From the NCBI GenBank assembly GCA_031260745.1, contig JAISKY010000003.1, forward strand, positions 1 to 5,321: DNA of 5,321 bases. The letters are read 5' to 3'. Shown here in pieces: positions 1 through 3,366 of the stretch (within the stretch, counting starts at the first letter, position 1; every line of letters starts with the position of its first letter). The translations under genes and the position numbers were made by a program. The notes beneath the pieces were generated by a model. It did no database searches and had not been told where the DNA came from. It worked only from the letters and a program-made list of their open reading frames with translations. This stretch comes from Oscillospiraceae bacterium (lineage in GTDB: Bacteria; Bacillota; Clostridia; Oscillospirales; Oscillospiraceae).

Positions 1-617
1 TAGATTTCGTCGGAGAGTACCATAATATCAGTACCGCGTAGAACCTCCGCAAGCGCAACTAAGTCCTGACGGCGCAAAATTGCCCCCGTAGGATTGCACG
101 GATACGGAAGTATCAGAAGTTTCGTGCGCGGAGTAATCGCCGCTTTAAGCTCCTCAGCGGTTAGCCGGAACTCGTTTTCCGCTTTTGTGGCTATCTGAAC
201 GGGAACTCCGCCCGCCATAGCCGTTAAAGGCTCGTAGCATACAAACGACGGTCTGGGAATAATAACCTCATCGCCGGTGTTGACGAACGCTCTGATGGTA
301 AGGTCAATCGCTTCGCTGCCGCCGACGGTTACGAGCAGTTCCGTAACGGGATCGTACTCCAGCGCGAAGCGGCGTTTAAGGTACGCGGAAATCTCCGTAC
401 GCAGACTAAGCAGTCCGGCGTTGCCGGTGTATTTAGTCCAACCCTTTTCAAGCGAGTAAATACCCGCGTCGCGTATATGCCACGGAGTTTGAAAATCAGG
501 CTCGCCGATTGACAGCGAAATCGCGTCCGGCATTTGCTCCAGCAAGTCGAAGAACTTGCGGATTCCGGAGGGTTTAAGCGAATTGACGCGCTCTGATAAG
601 ATAGATTCGTAGTTCAT
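1..617 (-). CDS. PLP-dependent class I/II aminotransferase (N-terminal 205 residues; C-terminus beyond window)
   Basis: Cytosolic fold-type I aminotransferase that would move an amino group between an amino acid and a 2-oxo acid via PLP; the substrate cannot be fixed from this part. Visible family motifs: the N-terminal segment SGIRKFFDL (17-25), GEPDF (38-42), the PLP-phosphate-region GGSEAID (99-105), PYPCNPTG (171-178, with the cofactor-contacting Asn of the NPTG motif) and SDEI (202-205, whose Asp normally pairs with the pyridine nitrogen). The catalytic lysine lies off the left edge, so its presence is unverified. The ATG at 617-615 overlaps the stop of the upstream RAM gene as TGATG, and a purine-rich AAAGGGG (636-630) sits 12 nt upstream, so translation is probably coupled. 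The sequence resembles the PatA/AlaT-like subgroup. In Bacillus subtilis an Lrp-family regulator (AlaR) sits beside alaT, a comparable pairing, but assigning alanine here would be inference. Confidence 0.93.
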   Translation of the reverse strand, partial: MNYESILSERVNSLKPSGIRKFFDLLEQMPDAISLSIGEPDFQTPWHIRDAGIYSLEKGWTKYTGNAGLLSLRTEISAYLKRRFALEYDPVTELLVTVGGSEAIDLTIRAFVNTGDEVIIPRPSFVCYEPLTAMAGGVPVQIATKAENEFRLTAEELKAAITPRTKLLILPYPCNPTGAILRRQDLVALAEVLRGTDIMVLSDEI

Positions 618-934
618 CAGACGAATAAGCCCCTTTCCGGCTGTTCAGGCGGCGGATTCAGGATAACGCCGTTTTCTTTATATTTCTTGAGAATAAAGTG
701 CGTAGCGGTTCCGTTAACGCCGTCGATTGTAGCTAATCGCGCGAATACAAACGACGCGACCTCCTGCATAGTTTTACCGTCAATAAGTACGCACAGGTCA
801 TACGCGCCGGACATAAGATAGACGCTGTTGACTTCCTCGTATTGGTATATGCGCTCCGCGATACGGTCAAACCCCATATCGCGCTGAGGGTTGATTTTGA
901 CCTCGATAAGCGCGGTTACAAGCTCTGTTTGCAT
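617..934 (-). CDS. Stand-alone RAM domain protein (AsnC/Lrp effector-binding domain without a DNA-binding domain)
   Basis: 105 residues that match only the C-terminal ligand-binding half of Lrp/AsnC regulators. Residues 1-85 follow the beta-alpha-beta-beta-alpha-beta pattern, with the typical SGAYDL loop at 42-47 and a hydrophobic last strand (THFILKKY, 78-85), followed by a Pro-rich tail (94-100). The usual N-terminal helix-turn-helix of about 50-60 residues is absent. Upstream DNA is AT-rich and non-coding, and a good SD (AGGAG, 947-943, 8 nt from ATG) fits this start, so it is not a truncated reading. In full-length relatives the domain oligomerises and binds amino acids. Here it may act as an amino-acid sensor that partners with a full-length Lrp protein or with the enzyme encoded next to it. 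It is first in an operon with the aminotransferase, joined by a TGATG overlap. The domain is clear; the role is inference. Confidence 0.9.
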   Translation of the reverse strand: MQTELVTALIEVKINPQRDMGFDRIAERIYQYEEVNSVYLMSGAYDLCVLIDGKTMQEVASFVFARLATIDGVNGTATHFILKKYKENGVILNPPPEQPERGLFV

Positions 935-953
935 AAAAAACTCTCCTGTTTAG

Positions 954-1010
954 TAATTAATGATTAGTATTAACGATTAACCGCCCGATGGGATTATTTA
1001 TCATTAACCA
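954..1010 (-). other. AT-rich leader stem of the RAM-aminotransferase operon
   Basis: The predicted leader (about 1020 to 935, minus strand) contains TTAATGAT (1007-1000) and its exact inverse ATCATTAA (964-957). As RNA the pairing extends to 11 bp (1010-1000 with 964-954) with two G-U pairs, around a 35-nt loop that contains CCCATCGGG. The stem ends 6 nt before the SD at 947-943. The same stretch is made of degenerate TTAATNA units: on the plus strand 957-967 and 970-980 are near-identical 11-mers. It may be regulatory structure or simply AT-rich drift; no known riboswitch class is recognised. Confidence 0.35.
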
Positions 1011-1026
1011 TTTGTCATTACTCCCT

Positions 1027-1055
1027 ATTATAACATAGCTAAAGCGCGGTTGCAA
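1027..1055 (-). promoter_or_regulatory. Sigma-A-type promoter for the RAM-aminotransferase operon
   Basis: Reading leftward, the -35 is TTGCAA (1055-1050) and the -10 is a perfect TATAAT (1032-1027), separated by exactly 17 bp. The predicted start is near 1020, giving a leader of about 85 nt before the ATG at 934. Spacing, strength and position all fit. Confidence 0.85.
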
Positions 1056-1078
1056 GCGAAAAATGTGACGTCGTCTAA

Positions 1079-1175
1079 GTCGTACGTTACGACAAACAAA
1101 ATTCGGGTAATTTTACCTCCGAAATCGTTAAGTTGTCAGGCAACTTGGCGTTTATCTGAGTGACGCCGCCGCCAA
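1079..1175 (+). promoter_or_regulatory. Cluster of inverted repeats upstream of the hemW promoter
   Basis: Three back-to-back dyads occur in non-coding DNA. H1 is GTCGTA-CGT-TACGAC (1079-1093), perfect 6 bp. H2 pairs 1102-1110 with 1113-1123 (TTCGG+GTAA against TTAC+CCGAA, 2-nt bulge CT) and contains the palindrome GGTAATTTTACC (1106-1117). H3 pairs 1126-1135 with 1141-1150 (10 bp with two G-U pairs, loop TCAGG). A competing pairing, TTGGCG (1145-1150) with CGCCAA (1170-1175), uses the 3' arm of H3. The G-U pairs in H3 become A-C mismatches in a minus-strand transcript, which favours plus-strand RNA if this is an RNA element. The alternative is DNA operators for the divergent promoters. No known family is recognised. 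Confidence 0.45.
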
Positions 1176-1184
1176 AATATGTAA

Positions 1185-1213
1185 TTGACAAATTAGCGGT
1201 TCTGTGGTAGAAT
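1185..1213 (+). promoter_or_regulatory. Promoter of hemW, predicted to give a leaderless mRNA
   Basis: Consensus -35 TTGACA (1185-1190), 17-bp spacer, and -10 TAGAAT (1208-1213). The ATG at 1220 begins 7 nt after the last base of the -10, exactly where the first transcribed base is expected. There is no SD at usable spacing in front of this ATG. If transcription starts here, the mRNA begins at or within a base or so of the start codon. Confidence 0.8.
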
Positions 1214-1219
1214 AAAAAT

Positions 1220-2425
1220 ATGAAAACTATTGGAATTTACATACATATACCATTTTGCAGGTCGAAGTGCGATTACTGCGATTTTTGTTCGTACGCGGGA
1301 CGCGACGAGTTAGCGCAGGATTACCAGAACGCGGTAATTCGCCACGTTAAGGAGTTCGCGCCGCGGCTTGCGGGTTATTACGTCGATACGGTGTATTTCG
1401 GCGGAGGTACTCCGACGCACTATGGCGCAAGCCGCCTTATCGCTCTTTTTGACGCGCTTAAAAGCCACCTAAAGGTGTTGCGTACCGCCGAAGTTACGCT
1501 TGAAGCAAACCCAGAAAGTGTTGACGTTAACGAACTTTACCGTTTACGCAGAGCGGGCTTTAACCGCCTTTCGCTGGGAGTGCAGTCGCTCGACGATATT
1601 ACTCTGAAGCGCGTAGGGCGTATTCACACTGCGGAGGAGGCGCTTGACGCGATTGACCGGGTTCGCGAGTCAGGCTTCGACAACCTCAGCCTTGACCTGA
1701 TTTACGGGTTGCCCGGACAAAGCCGCGAGGAATGGGCGGAAACCCTTAACCGCGCGCTTAGGACTACGCCGGAGCATATTTCCGCGTACGGGCTGACGAT
1801 TGAGGAGAATACTCCGCTGTGGCGGCTTAGAAATTCGCAGGATATTCCCAACGACGACGCTCAGGCTGATATGTACCTTTACGCCGCCGACACAATCGCC
1901 GACGCGGGCTATCAGCAATATGAAATCTCAAACTTCGCGATGCGCGGCAAGGAGTCCAAACACAACCTGAAATACTGGCGGCTGAACGAATACTGCGGAT
2001 TCGGATGTTCGGCGTCGTCATATCTGGGCGGTATGCGATATACATATCTGCGCGACCCCAAGGAGTACATCAAAGCGGTTAACTCCGGCGCCGGAATAAC
2101 AATCGCGGAGGAAACCGAAACTTTGACGCCCTACGAAAACGCGGCGGAGTACATTATGCTCGGTATGCGTACTAACTACGGCGTTTCCCGCGAGGAATAC
2201 GAGCTTGTCTACCGCGGAGGGTTCGCGCCGCTGGAGCAAATGCTGGAGAGCTACATAAAAATGGGGTTCGCTCAAAAGCGCGACAATCGCTATAGCTTTA
2301 CCGCTAAAGGGTTTTTACTCTCGAACAGGCTAATCGGGGAGCTTCTTGACGCTCAGGCAGAACGCAAATTCCAGGTAGGCACTCCGTGGCGCGAAAGCGA
2401 CTACTACGGCACGCTGTTCAACTAA
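1220..2425 (+). CDS. hemW: HemW, radical SAM family putative heme chaperone
   Basis: 401 residues, close to the usual 375-400 of HemW; many such proteins are misnamed oxygen-independent coproporphyrinogen III oxidase. Family knowledge: HemW binds heme and a 4Fe-4S cluster with SAM and is thought to deliver heme to apoproteins such as respiratory enzymes. Seen here: cluster ligands C13, C17 and C20 in CxxxCxxCDF (HemN, the true oxidase, has CxxxCxxCxC), an additional C23, GGGTP (61-65) for SAM, EANPES (95-100), GVQS (120-123), YGLPGQ (162-167), and the HemW-type HNxxYW motif (HNLKYW, 248-253). The HemN_C-like region is about 300-375, followed by a tail of about 20 residues. The start is fixed because the conserved IYIHIPFC begins at residue 6 and no in-frame upstream start exists (TAA at 1211-1213). 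It is alone in its transcription unit, with its own promoter at 1185-1213 and no SD. Confidence 0.95.
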   Translation: MKTIGIYIHIPFCRSKCDYCDFCSYAGRDELAQDYQNAVIRHVKEFAPRLAGYYVDTVYFGGGTPTHYGASRLIALFDALKSHLKVLRTAEVTLEANPESVDVNELYRLRRAGFNRLSLGVQSLDDITLKRVGRIHTAEEALDAIDRVRESGFDNLSLDLIYGLPGQSREEWAETLNRALRTTPEHISAYGLTIEENTPLWRLRNSQDIPNDDAQADMYLYAADTIADAGYQQYEISNFAMRGKESKHNLKYWRLNEYCGFGCSASSYLGGMRYTYLRDPKEYIKAVNSGAGITIAEETETLTPYENAAEYIMLGMRTNYGVSREEYELVYRGGFAPLEQMLESYIKMGFAQKRDNRYSFTAKGFLLSNRLIGELLDAQAERKFQVGTPWRESDYYGTLFN

Positions 2426-2484
2426 ATGACAAAGTATAACGGAAGATAATTACAAAATAGTCAGAATTATTTGAACTTTGTCAT
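2426..2484 (+). repeat. Nested inverted repeat directly after hemW
   Basis: A perfect 10-bp inverted repeat, ATGACAAAGT (2426-2435) and ACTTTGTCAT (2475-2484), begins at the base after the hemW stop. Nested inside it is ATAATT (2446-2451) with AATTAT (2465-2470), extendable to 8 bp with one G-U pair. A TTTTT run follows at 2491-2495. This may form the 3' end of the hemW message, but it is AT-rich with a large interior loop and 6 nt separate it from the T run, so it is a poor match to a canonical intrinsic terminator. A tiny MITE-like relic or an operator is also possible. Confidence 0.5.
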
Positions 2485-2515
2485 ATATAATTTTTAGTTT
2501 GAAATAATTTTGTTG

Positions 2516-2544
2516 TTGACAAGAATGCCGTATTATGTTATAGT
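2516..2544 (+). promoter_or_regulatory. Sigma-A-type promoter of the CofE-like/VanW operon
   Basis: Perfect -35 TTGACA (2516-2521), 17-bp spacer, and -10 TATAGT (2539-2544) preceded by TG at 2536-2537 (extended -10). The predicted start is near 2551, leaving a 5' leader of about 97 nt before the ATG at 2648. Confidence 0.87.
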
Positions 2545-2570
2545 GAAATTAATAGTTAAGGTCATACTAA

Positions 2571-2604
2571 AACCGTGTCGGTTACGCTAATATCGAAAAG
2601 TAAC
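2571..2604 (+). other. Small competing hairpins in the 5' leader of the CofE-like gene
   Basis: AACCG-TGT-CGGTT (2571-2583) is a perfect 5-bp stem with a 3-nt loop. Overlapping it, GTTAC (2581-2585) is the inverse of GTAAC (2600-2604), so the two pairings cannot coexist. They lie within the predicted leader, about 45-75 nt upstream of the start codon. No known riboswitch or T-box features are seen; the stems are short enough to be chance. Confidence 0.25.
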
Positions 2605-2647
2605 GCAATTCACGTTTCTAAAATGCCTCAACTGTAAAGGAGTTCAA

Positions 2648-3349
2648 ATGCCGGCAGATATTGAGCCTAATAAGGGCAAAAATTTAACTATCGAAACAGA
2701 TTTCGGAGTATACGCGAGATACCCGATTAAGACCCACGTTATTATGAGCGGCGACTCGCTGGAGGACGCGCTGGATAAATACGTAAGGGAATATCTCGCG
2801 AACGACGATACTATACTGATTTCAGAGAAAATCGTCGCGATTAGCCAGGGCAGAGCGTTTCCGGTTTCCGAGATAAAAATATCGAGGCTCGCGAAGTTCC
2901 TGACAAAGTTCGTCCACAAATCGGAACACGGTATCGGAATCGGTTCTCACGCGACGATGGAGCTTTGTATTCGCGAGGTCGGACGTATAAAGATAATATT
3001 CGCGGCAGCGGTCGCGGCGGTTGGAAAGTTGTTCCGCGTAAAAGGTTTGTTTTACCGTATTTGCGGAATGAAAGCCAGAGCAATCGACGGTCCGTGCGAG
3101 TACACTTTGCCGCCGTATAACACTTACGCGAAGATGGCGCCGGATAAACCGAACGAAGTCGCGGAGCGATTAGCGAAACATATCGGTCACGACGTCGTAG
3201 TAATCGACGCTAACGATTTAGGCGTTAACGTACTGGGAAAAAACCGGAAAGGACTACCGGATAAGTTCGCCCAACAGGTTTTCGGCGACAATCCGCTCGC
3301 GCAAGAGGACCAGCAAACTCCGATAGCTATTGTAAGAAAAGTTAACTGA
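2648..3349 (+). CDS. CofE-like protein, F420-0:gamma-glutamyl ligase family (PF01996)
   Basis: 233 residues, near the roughly 250 of archaeal CofE. The founding members add L-glutamate through gamma links to the deazaflavin cofactor F420 using GTP and metal. Seen here: ISEKIVAISQGRA (58-70), GIGIGS followed by MELCIREVG (95-112), a hydrophobic stretch IKIIFAAAVAAVGKLF (114-129), IDGPCEYTLPPYNTYAKM (146-163), the acidic motif VVVIDANDLGVNVLG (183-197) and the terminal DNPLAQ...QTPIAIVR (214-230). This pattern matches a branch common in Firmicutes, many of which are not known to make F420, so the true substrate is open. The start is set by AAGGAG (2637-2642), 5 nt before ATG. It is the first gene after a strong promoter, 17 nt ahead of the VanW-family gene, so the two are almost certainly cotranscribed. 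The family call is good; the reaction here is inference. Confidence 0.85.
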   Translation: MPADIEPNKGKNLTIETDFGVYARYPIKTHVIMSGDSLEDALDKYVREYLANDDTILISEKIVAISQGRAFPVSEIKISRLAKFLTKFVHKSEHGIGIGSHATMELCIREVGRIKIIFAAAVAAVGKLFRVKGLFYRICGMKARAIDGPCEYTLPPYNTYAKMAPDKPNEVAERLAKHIGHDVVVIDANDLGVNVLGKNRKGLPDKFAQQVFGDNPLAQEDQQTPIAIVRKVN

Positions 3350-3366
3350 CATAATAAAGGGATAAG

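Noticed and set aside
277..459. Plus-strand open frame of 60 codons inside the aminotransferase gene
   Set aside because: It is antisense to a clear conserved enzyme and has no SD or recognisable protein features.
935..1020. Possible frameshifted helix-turn-helix upstream of the RAM gene
   Set aside because: The stretch is AT-rich, contains stops in all relevant frames and lies in the predicted leader; a good SD supports the short protein as intact.
1126..1160. Intrinsic terminator made of the 10-bp stem followed by TTTAT
   Set aside because: Only three consecutive Ts follow the stem and no gene lies upstream on that strand, so it is kept only as an unexplained hairpin.
1670..2275. Three minus-strand open frames (1670-1918, 1827-2045, 2018-2275) within hemW
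   Set aside because: They are shadows of hemW coding sequence; the translations are low-complexity or Arg/Ser-rich and match no family.
2623..2637. Four-codon leader peptide (Met-Pro-Gln-Leu) ending in the SD of the CofE-like gene
   Set aside because: It has no SD of its own and no run of regulatory codons; at this length it is likely chance.
2644..3083. Minus-strand open frames 2644-2919 and 2841-3083
   Set aside because: They lie opposite the CofE-like gene, whose conserved motifs and SD fix the coding strand.
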